Assembly: GCA_019748295.1 (NCBI GenBank)
Contig: JAIEPT010000066.1
Location: 35,637 to 99,636, forward strand
Origin: Gemmataceae bacterium
GTDB taxonomy: Bacteria > Planctomycetota > Planctomycetia > Gemmatales > Gemmataceae
Direction of reading: 5' to 3'
DNA: 64,000 nt
Positions 55,932-64,000 of this stretch are shown here, piece after piece (the stretch's first letter is position 1; each line of letters opens with the position of its first letter). The position numbers were made by a program, and so were the translations under genes. The notes beneath the pieces were generated by a model that was not told the DNA's origin, ran no database searches, and saw nothing but the letters and a program-made list of their open reading frames with translations.

Positions 55932-58217
55932 TCAATGATTCGGCGAGTCGTTGAAGATCACGTCGAAATCGGCGGCGCAACGCTCGAAGGCAACGACAAT
56001 CGACGGGTCGAACTGGCCTTCCAGTTCCTTGGTGATCATGCGTACCGCCACGGTATGGGAGAGAGCGGGTTTGTAAGCCCGGCGAGAACGCAAGGCGTCG
56101 TACACGTCCGCCAGGCCGACGATGCGAGCCGACAAGGGGATCTCGTCGCCGATGAGGCCGTCGGGGTAACCTTGGCCGTCGTATCGCTCGTGGTGGTAGC
56201 GGGCGATGTCCGCGGCCATTTGCAGGAATGCGCCGGCGAAGCCGTTTTTCTTGCTGATCCGGTGCAGCGTATCGGCGCCAAGCGTGGTATGGGCCTGCAT
56301 CTGAATGCGTTCGTCCGGCGTCAGCTTGCCCGGCTTCAGCAGGATGTGGTCCGGCAGTCCCGCCTTGCCGATGTCGTGCAGCGGCGCACAGCATTCGAGC
56401 ATTTCGATAAAGGCCCTATCGATGCGGTTCGTCAGGCTCGGCACGGCGGAAGCTTCTTCCGCGAGCCGTCGGCAGTACCTCTGCATGCGCGACAGATGGC
56501 AACCCGGTTCGGTATCTCGAAGCCCGACAAGTTCAGCCAAAGCCAGGACCAACGCGTTCCGCGCGTGGATCAGGTCGCTGCTCTTCGCATGCAGGTTCTT
56601 CTCGAGTTCGCTGTTGACGGCGAGAAGATGCAGATTGAGAGCGTCGGAGCGGTCCTGGGCTTCCTTGAGCCGCAGCGCGGAACTGGCGCGTGCCTGCAGA
56701 CGCGAAGCGCTCAGCGGTTTGGCGAGGTAATCGTCGGCCCCCGTCTCCATCATGTGGGCCAAATCGTCCGAGCTGGCGCGGCCGGAGCACATGATGATCT
56801 TCAAATGTTCGCAAGGAGGCTGTTCGCGCAATCGCTTGCAGACCTCGGTCCCCGTCATCTCGGGCATGTCGATGTCCAGGATCACCAAGTCGTACGGATT
56901 CGCCTTCAGCATTTCCATGGCGATGCGGCCGTTCTCCGCCTCGTCGCAATGAATCCGATCGTTCTCGAGGACCGCCTTGACGAAAAGCCGAATGAGCGGT
57001 TCGTCGTCCACGATCAGAATTTTGTGCATCCGCTTTGCAGCAGGAAGCTGCGCCAAGGCGTTTGCCGTCTTTTCGGCCCGGATCGAGATCGGATTCGTCG
57101 CCGCCAGATGCTCTCGGAGGTCGCCTTTTAGGAACGGCAGCAGAGCGTTCATCACCTTTTGCGGCGTCGGATAGCGGTCGTCCGGGCGCAGCGCCATCAT
57201 GGCGCGGATGACGGCGTCCAATTCGTCCGGCAATTCAGGCCGCACGCTGCGAATGCTCGGCGCGGGTTGCGTGAGCCGCCGGGCGATTTCCTCGGTAAGG
57301 CTGCCGCCGCTGTGAAAGGGGGTCTTGCCGGTGAGACACCAAAACAACGTGCCCCCCAGGCCGTAGATATCAGCGCGAATATCAACGGAACCCGCATCGC
57401 TGGCTTGTTCCGGCGCCATGTATTCCATGGTCCCCAGAATCGTGCCCGGCTGAGTGATGCGAGCGCGAAGATGGCGGGCGAGGCCGAAGTCGAGCAGTTT
57501 CGCCTGACCTTCGGGGGTGATGCGGATATTCGACGGCTTGATGTCGCGATGCACCATTCGGTGCTTGTCGGCTTCGGCGAGGGCCGAGGCGATTTGGAAG
57601 CCGTGATCGCATGCCTCGGAAACGGAAAGCGGGCCATGCTGGTGGATGTACTCGTCCAGATCATGCCCCGCCACGTGCTCCATGACGAAGTAACGCAGGT
57701 CCGGGCCGTCCGGATCGGGGCCGGGCCATTTGCCCGCGTCCATGGCTGCGACGATGTTCGGGTGCTGCAACTGGGCGACGGCCCGCATCTCGGCGTTGAA
57801 GCGCCGGACCGCGCACGGGTCGTCGGCCGAAGACGAGGAGATGACCTTGAGCGCCACGACGCGTCGCAGATCGACATGCTCCGCCTTGAAGACGACCCCC
57901 ATCCCGCCGGCGCCGAGCCGTTCCAGCACGCGATAGTTGCCGAAGATCAGGCCGAAAACTTTGCCGGCCTCGATCAAACGCGCCTGGTATTCGGTCACGA
58001 GACCGTGGGAAAGGAGCTTTGCAAGCAGGTCGTGAAGATCGGTGCATTCCACGATTTCGTCCGTAGCGCTCTGCGGAAGCGAGTCCCATTCCTCCGGCAA
58101 TACGATGGACAGATCAAGGAGGGTCTCCAAGACCAGGCGTGGCCGGGATGACTCCCAATGACCAGCAGAACCGTGACGGGACCGCGAGCCTCGCTCGAAT
58201 ACGACGGTGCCTTGCAT
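55932..58217 (-). CDS. Ser/Thr protein kinase fused to REC and HD-GYP domains
   Basis: A 761-residue protein without membrane segments. Residues 1-94 are an N-terminal helical region. The kinase is about 95-365: P-loop GAGGMG, K124 in VALKVI, H223-R224-D225 in HRDIKPSN, DFG at 243-245 and MAPEQAS, all intact. REC is about 398-515, with the acidic pair in VDDE, phospho-acceptor D448 and K500. After a linker helix, HD-GYP (about 555-750) has H614-D615 in HDIGKAGLP, HTTLG, RYHHERYDGQGYP and GLADVYDAL. It combines Ser/Thr phosphorylation, phosphorelay input and probable c-di-GMP hydrolysis in one chain. The start is at 58217. The fusion is continuous, with no frameshift. Confidence 0.94.
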   Translation of the reverse strand: MQGTVVFERGSRSRHGSAGHWESSRPRLVLETLLDLSIVLPEEWDSLPQSATDEIVECTDLHDLLAKLLSHGLVTEYQARLIEAGKVFGLIFGNYRVLERLGAGGMGVVFKAEHVDLRRVVALKVISSSSADDPCAVRRFNAEMRAVAQLQHPNIVAAMDAGKWPGPDPDGPDLRYFVMEHVAGHDLDEYIHQHGPLSVSEACDHGFQIASALAEADKHRMVHRDIKPSNIRITPEGQAKLLDFGLARHLRARITQPGTILGTMEYMAPEQASDAGSVDIRADIYGLGGTLFWCLTGKTPFHSGGSLTEEIARRLTQPAPSIRSVRPELPDELDAVIRAMMALRPDDRYPTPQKVMNALLPFLKGDLREHLAATNPISIRAEKTANALAQLPAAKRMHKILIVDDEPLIRLFVKAVLENDRIHCDEAENGRIAMEMLKANPYDLVILDIDMPEMTGTEVCKRLREQPPCEHLKIIMCSGRASSDDLAHMMETGADDYLAKPLSASRLQARASSALRLKEAQDRSDALNLHLLAVNSELEKNLHAKSSDLIHARNALVLALAELVGLRDTEPGCHLSRMQRYCRRLAEEASAVPSLTNRIDRAFIEMLECCAPLHDIGKAGLPDHILLKPGKLTPDERIQMQAHTTLGADTLHRISKKNGFAGAFLQMAADIARYHHERYDGQGYPDGLIGDEIPLSARIVGLADVYDALRSRRAYKPALSHTVAVRMITKELEGQFDPSIVVAFERCAADFDVIFNDSPNH

Positions 58218-58586
58218 GGTGATTCCGATGGCTGGTTGGACGAGGAGCCGGGCAACCTCAACAACGATCGCCTCTGCTCGTAACCCTAGTTCACAACTCG
58301 GACATGTCGGGAGGATCGTGCCGAAAAGTCCAAATGTTCAAGCGACCTGATTCGCGCCCAAACGCCTGAATTTCGATCTGACGAGAAATGCGGAAAATAC
58401 ACGTCCGAGGTGGAAAATGCGATTCTGGGTAAGATCGTGGGGGCGAATAAGTCGGCCAGACGGTGTTCGAACTCCCACAGGGGAGCAGACGCAATGAACA
58501 ACGGCGACGGTTCCTGCTCGAGGGTGAATCTACTTCGCAGGAACCAGTCGCCGTCGCTTGCTTGCACCGCGTGCGCTGCGGTCTGA
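58218..58586. other. 369-bp gap, no gene recognised
   Basis: Upstream of the kinase fusion gene. No reading frame or hairpin stands out. It presumably carries the kinase-gene promoter and the end of the small basic-peptide transcript. Confidence 0.45.
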
Positions 58587-58685
58587 CTAGGCCGCCACGT
58601 TCTTGCGGCGTTCGCTCTTGATCGCTCGGCGGCGTTTGATGTTGTTCCGTTTGCGTTGCGTCTTGCGCTTGGTCGAGTGAGCCAT
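58587..58685 (-). CDS. 32-residue highly basic peptide
   Basis: The frame reads MAHSTKRKTQRKRNNIKRRR followed by AIKSERRKNVAA and a TAG. About half the residues are Lys or Arg. AGGAG lies nine bases before the ATG, a better ribosome-binding site than many larger genes here have. The size and composition recall small ribosome-associated peptides such as bTHX or COX24-like proteins, but I cannot assign it. It lies 65 bases downstream of the WD40 gene stop, in the same direction. Confidence 0.6.
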   Translation of the reverse strand: MAHSTKRKTQRKRNNIKRRRAIKSERRKNVAA

Positions 58686-58750
58686 CGGCGAAAACTCCTG
58701 GCGATGCGAAATTGGTGCGAAACGCCATCCTATGGTTGCAGGCGAACGCG

Positions 58751-61700
58751 TCAATTCACGCCCGGAATCTTGATGAGATACGCCTGGCTTTTCGAAGGGT
58801 CAGGCCGACCCTTGCTCCCCGCGCCGATGGCGATCTGCTTCTCGTCCGCCGAGATCGCCAACGTGTAGAGAGCGGACAACGGCACGGCCTCCGCGGTGAG
58901 CAGCTTCCCTTCGCGCGGGTTCCAGACGGCGATGTATCCCTGCAGCTTCGGTGCATCCCCCACGCTGATGAGCCGGCCATCCTTGAGGAACCGCATCGAG
59001 TAGATCCAACCCGGATGAGAGTTGGCGCCCAGGAAACTCGGCTTGAGCGCGGGATGCTGCAGGTCCCGGATCACGCTGCCGTCGGCCACGTTCCAAAGCT
59101 TGATGACGCGTTCCTGCCCGCCGGACGCGGAGGCGAGGAGCGTGCCGTCAGGGCTGAGGGCCGCGGCATACACCTCTTCCTGGTGCCCCTTCGGGAAGTC
59201 CTTCTCGTGATGCCCCTTGAACTCCTTGATGAGCGCATAGCTGGTCGCGTCCCACAGCTTCAGCGTGTGGTCGAAGCTGGAAGTGAGCAGCTTCTTTCCG
59301 TCGGGGGAAATCAGCAGCGTGTAAATCGGCGAGCCGTTTCCTTTCGCATCGACATGGGCGTTGATCTCTTTCACGAGCGCGGTCTTCGAGATGTCGAACA
59401 TCCGAATTTTGCCGTCATGGCAACCCGTGAACACCATCGGCGTGCCGGGTTGAAAAACGATTGCATCCACGTTGTTGGGATGGGCGAAGTTGCGGACGGG
59501 GGCGGGCGATGCAAGCTTCCATGCTTGCAGTGCCTTCCCCTCGGATGCGGACCAGATCGTCTGGTTGTCGGCCGCGATGGCGATGTCGTTAAGCACTTCG
59601 CCAGTGCGGAAGGTCTGAATCGGCAGCATGAATTCCGCCGGCATCGGGTTGCCCGGCTGATACGCCACGCTAAGGCCGATCATCGTCTTGTCGGCGAGCG
59701 ATGCGACGAGAGCGAGGTTGTTGGGCGTGAAGGCGAGCGCGCGGATTTCGCCGGTCGCCTTGAAGGAGCCGATCTCCTTGCCGTCGGCAAGCTGCCAGAG
59801 GCGAACGACGCTGTCGGCCCCACCTGCGGCAAGCAACGCGTTGCTCTTGGAGAGCGCGACCGCCTTCAAGGGGGCGGTGGCGCCGACGAAGGTCTTTTCG
59901 ACCTGCATGGTGGCGAGGTTCCACATCTTCACGATCTTGTCGGCGCCCGCCGAGAAGACGTGGGTTTGATTCGGCGACATCACGATCGCCTGCGTCGGCC
60001 CCGCATCGGCGACGACCCACTTCTGCACCAGCAGATGCTCAAGCTTCGCCCCCTTCGGCGTGACGGCGACAGCCTGATTGATGGGCGCCGAATAATGCAC
60101 CGCTTGCAGATCGCCCTCCTGCGGCAGGTGCTGCACCTCCTTGCCGACGGCCACCTCCCAGACGCGGATCTGCTTGTCGGCGCCCGTCGTCAGCAGTCGC
60201 GTCTTGTCGGCGTTGAAGGTGATGCTGCGGACCTCCGCGGGATGCGTCAGCGTCGCCAGTTCCTTGTCGTCCGCTGCGTTGATCACCTTCACGGTTTTGC
60301 CGAAGGCGACCGCAATCTGCGTGAAGTCGCGGCTGAAAGTCGCGGCGACGATCGGCTCGGCGTAAGGGCCGTACGACTTGATCGCCGCCATCTTCGCGAG
60401 ATCCCAGATCTTGGCAGTCTTGTCCGCCCCTGCCGTCAACCCATTGCCGGCGGGGTTGTATTGCAACGCCGTCACTCCGCCTGGATGGGCTTCGATCGCC
60501 GCTGCTGCGGACACGTCGAGCAGCTTCGCGGACTTGTCAAGTGATGCGGTGACCAGGGTGCGGTTGTCGGCTAGAAAGGCGAGGCTCTTGATCGGCGCCG
60601 CATGCTCCTGCAGGAACTGCACTTCCTTGCCGCTCGCCGCGTCGTAGACGCGGGCCAGGTGATTCGCCCCGTCCGCGACGCCGACGACGACGCGTTGGCC
60701 GTTCGCATTCAAAGCGATCGACTGAGCGATGCTGGGCAATGAAAGGACAGCGACGGGTTTGGCCGCATCTTCGGGCTTCGCGGGAACGAGGTTCCAAACC
60801 TTCGCTTGCTTGTCGCCGCCGATGCTCGCAAGGCGAGTCGCATCGCCGGAGATGGCGAGGCCGACGATGGCGGCATCATGGGCGGGGATCGTCCGCAGTT
60901 CTTTGCCGTCCGCGGGTGCGAGAACGCGGATGATCTTGTCGTCGCTGCCAACAAAGATCTGGTCCCCCTTCGGCGACAGCAACGTCTGACGCACTGGGGA
61001 CGGCATCTTCTTTTGCCAGACGGAGGACGAGGTCCATACCCGCGCCATTTTGTCGGCCCCCGCCGCGACGACGCGTTTCGCATCGAGCAACGCGGTTGCC
61101 GTCACCGGGCCTTCGCTGGCGAACATCTCCACAAGCGATCCGTCGAGTTCGTAGAGGCGAGTCAGCTTGTCCACGCTGCCGATGGCCAAACGCGTTCCGT
61201 CCGGAGCCAGGCCAACGCTCTTCGCCTCGGCTGCAATGGCGATGTTGGCGACTTCCTTGCCGTCCTTGAGATTCCACACCTTGGCGACCTGGTCGGCCGC
61301 GGCCGTCAGGTTCATGCCGTCCTTGCTGAGCGAAAGCCCCACGACAGGGCCGACGTGAGGGAACGCCATCTTCGCCGATCCATCCTGCGGCGAGAACGAC
61401 TGCACGACCTTGTCCGCACACGCGGCGAACAGCAGGTTCCCCTTCGGCGAAAACGCGAGACCGAAAACCGCGCCCTTGTTGGCTGCGATCGAACGCACTT
61501 CCTTCGGATCCTTCAGGTCGGCCGTCTTGTGAATCTTGATCGTGGCATCGCCCAAACCCGCGGCAATCGTTTGGCTGTCCGGCGCGAACGCGATCGACTG
61601 CACAGGCGCGGCGAACGACCACTTCTGCAGCAGTTTGTTGTCGGCCAGGTTCCACAGGTGCAACGTCTTATCCGCGGATCCGGCCGCCAGATATTGTCCA

Positions 61701-63361
61701 TTCGGGCTTTGCGCGACGCACGTGATCGCAAGCGTGGGCCCCGCGAAATCCTTTTCCTTGGCGAAAGATCCCAGGTTCCAGATGCGAACCGCTTTATCCT
61801 GCCCGCCCGTGATCAGCTTCGCGCCATCGGGACTCACGACCGCACACGTCACGGCATCGGGATGAGCCATCGGCTTCGCCGCTGCGATCGGCAGCGACCA
61901 GAGCCGGACGACGCCGTCTTCCGAAGCGGACAGCAATTGGTTGCCCCCCGCATTGAGCGCGAGGCTGACGATCGGAGCGGCATGGCCGAGCAACATCTCC
62001 GCGTCTTTGCCGGTCGTCTGATTCCAGAAGCGAATCGTTGCATCGGCGCTGCCGGACACCAACGCAGGGCCGACGGTCGCGATGGCGGTGACGGCCCCGG
62101 CGTGCCCCTGATATTGCCGTTCAATGGCCGACTTGGTGGCGTCCCAGACGCGCAGCAATTTGTCGGCGCCGCCGGTGTAGAGCTTTTTGCCATCCGCCGT
62201 CGGAACCGCGACCAGCACGCCATCAGGGTGCGTCATCGCGCGGGATGGTTGCGACGGGACATTCCAGATGCGTACTAGGCCATCGGCGCCTGCGGTCGCC
62301 AGGGTGGGCGTTAAGGGATGCATTGCGATCGCGTTGACGGCCCCGACATGTCCCGGCGTCTTGGTCGCGACTTTGCCGTCCGCACTCCACAGTTGCCAGG
62401 TTCCATCCACCATTCCTGCGGCAACGAACGTGGCGGGGGCGTTCGCGGTAATCGCCTTCACGTTGGCGGGTGCCGCGGGATAAGCTTTCGCTTCCGCCCC
62501 CGTCTGGATCGCGATTTGCCTAACGATCTTGTCCTCGCCGACGGCGAACAACGTATTGCCGTCGGCCGACAGATACGAAGCCTGGATCGGCGTCGCGGAA
62601 GCAGGCAACGGCTTGGTCGGCGCTGGCGGCAATTGCCATGTCTTCAGCAACCCATCCGTCCCCACGGTGACGATCGTGGCGCCATTGGGATGGAAGATGG
62701 CCGCGTTCGTTCCGCCGCGATGGGCTCCCTGCATCGCTAACGGCAATCCCGTCGTAAGGCTGTGAATGCGAAGCGTCTCGTCCTTGCCGCCCGCTGCGAG
62801 GATTTGAGCATTCGGATTGAACGAAAGCGAAGTTACCCCTCCCGTCTGCGGAGCAACTTTGCTAAGTTCCTTGAAATCAACGGCATTGACGAACTTGATC
62901 TGCCCATCCGCCCCCGCGTACGCCACCTTCGTGCCGTCAACCGACAAGGCCACACTGGAAACGCCCGTGGGATGCGGTTGCGTCCGCATGGGCGTTTCCA
63001 TCGGCAGATCCCAGATGCGAAGCGTGTTGTCCGAACTGCCGGTCGCAAGGTATTGGCCATCCGGGCTGATGGCCGCGGACATGATCCCCTTCTGATGCCC
63101 CATCGCCCCGCCGTAGGTTTTGATCTCCTTGCCGGTGGCCGTGTCCCAGAGCTTGAGCGTGTTGTCGAAGCTGCCGGTGGCGAGCATCTTGCCGTCAGGC
63201 GTGAAGGCGAGCGAGTAGATCGGCTCAGTGTGCCCTTTGAACGCGTGCAGCACCTGAAGGTTCGTCTTATCCTGACCTTCGCTCAGCGGGGCGAGCAGCC
63301 AAATCGACAAGGCTGCCGCGAGCGAAGCCACGACCCAACGCCCGGTGGGAACGAACGACAT
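58751..63361 (-). CDS. giant WD40-repeat protein with signal peptide
   Basis: 1536 residues from the ATG at 63361, with AAAGG upstream. The N-terminus (VVASLAAALSIWLLAPLSEG) is a signal peptide or anchor. The remainder is WD40-like repeats about 40 residues apart, with GH...V..LAFSPDG..LATGS.D.T.RLWD spacing; more than 25 units can be picked out, enough for three or more seven-bladed propellers. The best-preserved repeats are at both ends (GHTEPIYSLAFTPDGKMLATGS; SPDGKKLLTSSFDHTLKLWD). No other domain is fused. It is probably a periplasmic or intracytoplasmic-membrane-associated interaction platform. Confidence 0.92.
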   Translation of the reverse strand: MSFVPTGRWVVASLAAALSIWLLAPLSEGQDKTNLQVLHAFKGHTEPIYSLAFTPDGKMLATGSFDNTLKLWDTATGKEIKTYGGAMGHQKGIMSAAISPDGQYLATGSSDNTLRIWDLPMETPMRTQPHPTGVSSVALSVDGTKVAYAGADGQIKFVNAVDFKELSKVAPQTGGVTSLSFNPNAQILAAGGKDETLRIHSLTTGLPLAMQGAHRGGTNAAIFHPNGATIVTVGTDGLLKTWQLPPAPTKPLPASATPIQASYLSADGNTLFAVGEDKIVRQIAIQTGAEAKAYPAAPANVKAITANAPATFVAAGMVDGTWQLWSADGKVATKTPGHVGAVNAIAMHPLTPTLATAGADGLVRIWNVPSQPSRAMTHPDGVLVAVPTADGKKLYTGGADKLLRVWDATKSAIERQYQGHAGAVTAIATVGPALVSGSADATIRFWNQTTGKDAEMLLGHAAPIVSLALNAGGNQLLSASEDGVVRLWSLPIAAAKPMAHPDAVTCAVVSPDGAKLITGGQDKAVRIWNLGSFAKEKDFAGPTLAITCVAQSPNGQYLAAGSADKTLHLWNLADNKLLQKWSFAAPVQSIAFAPDSQTIAAGLGDATIKIHKTADLKDPKEVRSIAANKGAVFGLAFSPKGNLLFAACADKVVQSFSPQDGSAKMAFPHVGPVVGLSLSKDGMNLTAAADQVAKVWNLKDGKEVANIAIAAEAKSVGLAPDGTRLAIGSVDKLTRLYELDGSLVEMFASEGPVTATALLDAKRVVAAGADKMARVWTSSSVWQKKMPSPVRQTLLSPKGDQIFVGSDDKIIRVLAPADGKELRTIPAHDAAIVGLAISGDATRLASIGGDKQAKVWNLVPAKPEDAAKPVAVLSLPSIAQSIALNANGQRVVVGVADGANHLARVYDAASGKEVQFLQEHAAPIKSLAFLADNRTLVTASLDKSAKLLDVSAAAAIEAHPGGVTALQYNPAGNGLTAGADKTAKIWDLAKMAAIKSYGPYAEPIVAATFSRDFTQIAVAFGKTVKVINAADDKELATLTHPAEVRSITFNADKTRLLTTGADKQIRVWEVAVGKEVQHLPQEGDLQAVHYSAPINQAVAVTPKGAKLEHLLVQKWVVADAGPTQAIVMSPNQTHVFSAGADKIVKMWNLATMQVEKTFVGATAPLKAVALSKSNALLAAGGADSVVRLWQLADGKEIGSFKATGEIRALAFTPNNLALVASLADKTMIGLSVAYQPGNPMPAEFMLPIQTFRTGEVLNDIAIAADNQTIWSASEGKALQAWKLASPAPVRNFAHPNNVDAIVFQPGTPMVFTGCHDGKIRMFDISKTALVKEINAHVDAKGNGSPIYTLLISPDGKKLLTSSFDHTLKLWDATSYALIKEFKGHHEKDFPKGHQEEVYAAALSPDGTLLASASGGQERVIKLWNVADGSVIRDLQHPALKPSFLGANSHPGWIYSMRFLKDGRLISVGDAPKLQGYIAVWNPREGKLLTAEAVPLSALYTLAISADEKQIAIGAGSKGRPDPSKSQAYLIKIPGVN

Positions 63362-63614
63362 GAAACAACCCTTTCGGCAGGATGCAGGCGGGACAGCGAC
63401 GTCGGCGTCGCCCCAATCGGCAGGAACGCTCAGTTTCGCACGGCCGCACGGCGCCGTCAACGGGCGACATTTCCAGGTCCAGGGGAGAGTAGCCGACTTT
63501 CCCGTCTTGCTCGGCCGCGAGTCGCAAACCGGATGGCAGACCGGCTTCTCCGATCTGCCGTGTTCGGCGAACCTGCGGTTCGGTAAACTGGTCCCAAGCA
63601 TGCCGCAGAACGCC

Positions 63615-63687
63615 GCCCCCGTAGCTCAGGGGATAGAGCATCGGTTTCCTAAACCGAGGGTCGTAGGTTCGAATCCTGCCGGGGGCA
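63615..63687 (+). tRNA. tRNA-Arg (anticodon CCT)
   Basis: Cloverleaf: acceptor GCCCCCG/CGGGGGC, D-arm GCTC...GAGC, anticodon stem TCGGT/ACCGA with loop TTCCTAA (anticodon CCT, reads AGG), T-arm GTAGG-TTCGAAT-CCTGC and discriminator A. All stems pair. No CCA is encoded. Confidence 0.96.
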
Positions 63688-64000
63688 ATGCGAATGCTTG
63701 ATGCTAAGCACTTGCGACTAGACAAAAAATGGGCAAATCAAAGAAGGCGAGAACGGTGCGGATCATACCTCCAGGATGCGGAAACGCAACTCGCATCGAG
63801 GTACGGCAGACCTGGCGAAGCATTTCACGAAAACGTTGCTTTAGGAGGGGGTCAAGCATTCAGGACGAGTGGAATTTCAATCGGCAAATAGCGCCGTCCT
63901 CCATCGATACCCTGCCCAACGATCTAAATCAGCGTGCGCAAATCGGCAGCGGGTTAGCGGCCTGTTGAATAAGAGTGGGCATCGCGATTCCGATCAAAAC
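63688..64000. other. region 3' of the tRNA: no convincing gene; possible insertion-sequence end
   Basis: A frame from 63729 to 63968 (79 codons, start MGKSKKARTVRIIPPGCG) is open, but it has an unremarkable ribosome-binding site and no homology I recognise. It may be chance or a gene remnant. Base composition drops in GC relative to the rest of the window. At 63955-63975 the words TAGCGGCCTGTTGAATAAG resemble the terminal inverted repeats of common insertion sequences, suggesting that an element begins near the window edge. Confidence 0.35.

Noticed and set aside
58218..58586. Structured RNA gene in the gap upstream of the kinase fusion
   Set aside because: No stable stem or known RNA signature could be found by eye; only ordinary intergenic sequence was evident.
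63729..63968. 79-codon frame after the tRNA as a confident gene
   Set aside because: No family, weak start context, and it runs into the putative insertion-sequence end; recorded only as part of the terminal region.

Overview
The window reads as chromosomal DNA of a planctomycete, most likely a Gemmata-like (Gemmataceae) member. The evidence is GC-rich sequence plus planctomycete hallmark families: a PSCyt1/DUF1549/DUF1553 cytochrome protein followed by a DUF1501 protein (7591-12403), a solitary formylmethanofuran dehydrogenase subunit A of the H4MPT C1 pathway (41624-43285), a 1536-residue WD40 protein (58751-63361), an FG-GAP protein, a PQQ-type propeller, a giant TPR protein and a cytoplasmic Ser/Thr kinase. 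The genus is inferred; no rRNA is present.

Layout. 1-3826: 3' end of a multi-heme-type cytochrome c gene and two tandem cupredoxin-like secreted proteins. 4147-7473: membrane protein, DtxR/MntR-type regulator, ribBA and a small conserved protein. 7591-12403 (minus): DUF1501 and PSCyt operon; 12621-13250 (plus): fasciclin protein. 13402-18518 (minus): five-gene unit of FAD/Fe-S oxidase, moaD, DUF29, moaE, moaA. 18628-21243 (minus): zinc-ribbon protein, Uma2-like protein, membrane protein, folE. 21420-22248: decayed patch with half a repeat element, a truncated DUF2330 gene, an orphan HicB and a frameshifted addiction-module antitoxin. 22254-25975 (minus): RbsB/RbsA/RbsC-type ABC importer. 26176-38882 (minus): secreted or envelope proteins, TPR proteins, an M28 peptidase and a metallophosphoesterase; 39143-39571: an extremely acidic protein. 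39985-43285: gatB and fhcA, convergent. 43542-47514 (plus): SDR, then a two-component system plus ECF sigma factor. 47779-51683: NagB-like protein, DUF6263-like protein, FGE-like protein, second Uma2-like protein. 51796-58217 (minus): three-gene c-di-GMP and phosphorelay cluster, including a Ser/Thr kinase-REC-HD-GYP fusion. 58587-58685: a 32-residue basic peptide. 63615-63687: tRNA-Arg(CCT), followed by a short region with no convincing gene.

The most unusual feature is non-coding. About 20 intergenic inverted-repeat elements in at least seven families (called A, B, C, D, F, G and REP here) punctuate the genes, usually within 5-60 bases of a stop codon. Most are bipartite: each arm is itself a small hairpin, and in families B, C and A/D the mini-hairpin stems change in a compensatory way. 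This suggests that the folded unit, and not only the long palindrome, is under selection. They resemble BIME/REP elements, but I do not recognise the families. One half-copy interrupts a gene, one copy lies inside an ABC operon between binding protein and ATPase, and one is nested within another.

The best protein-level novelty is the kinase-REC-HD-GYP fusion at 55932-58217. It lies in the same orientation as a REC-HisKA-REC hybrid kinase and a REC-PAS-GGDEF-EAL protein whose REC domain has lost its phospho-acceptor.
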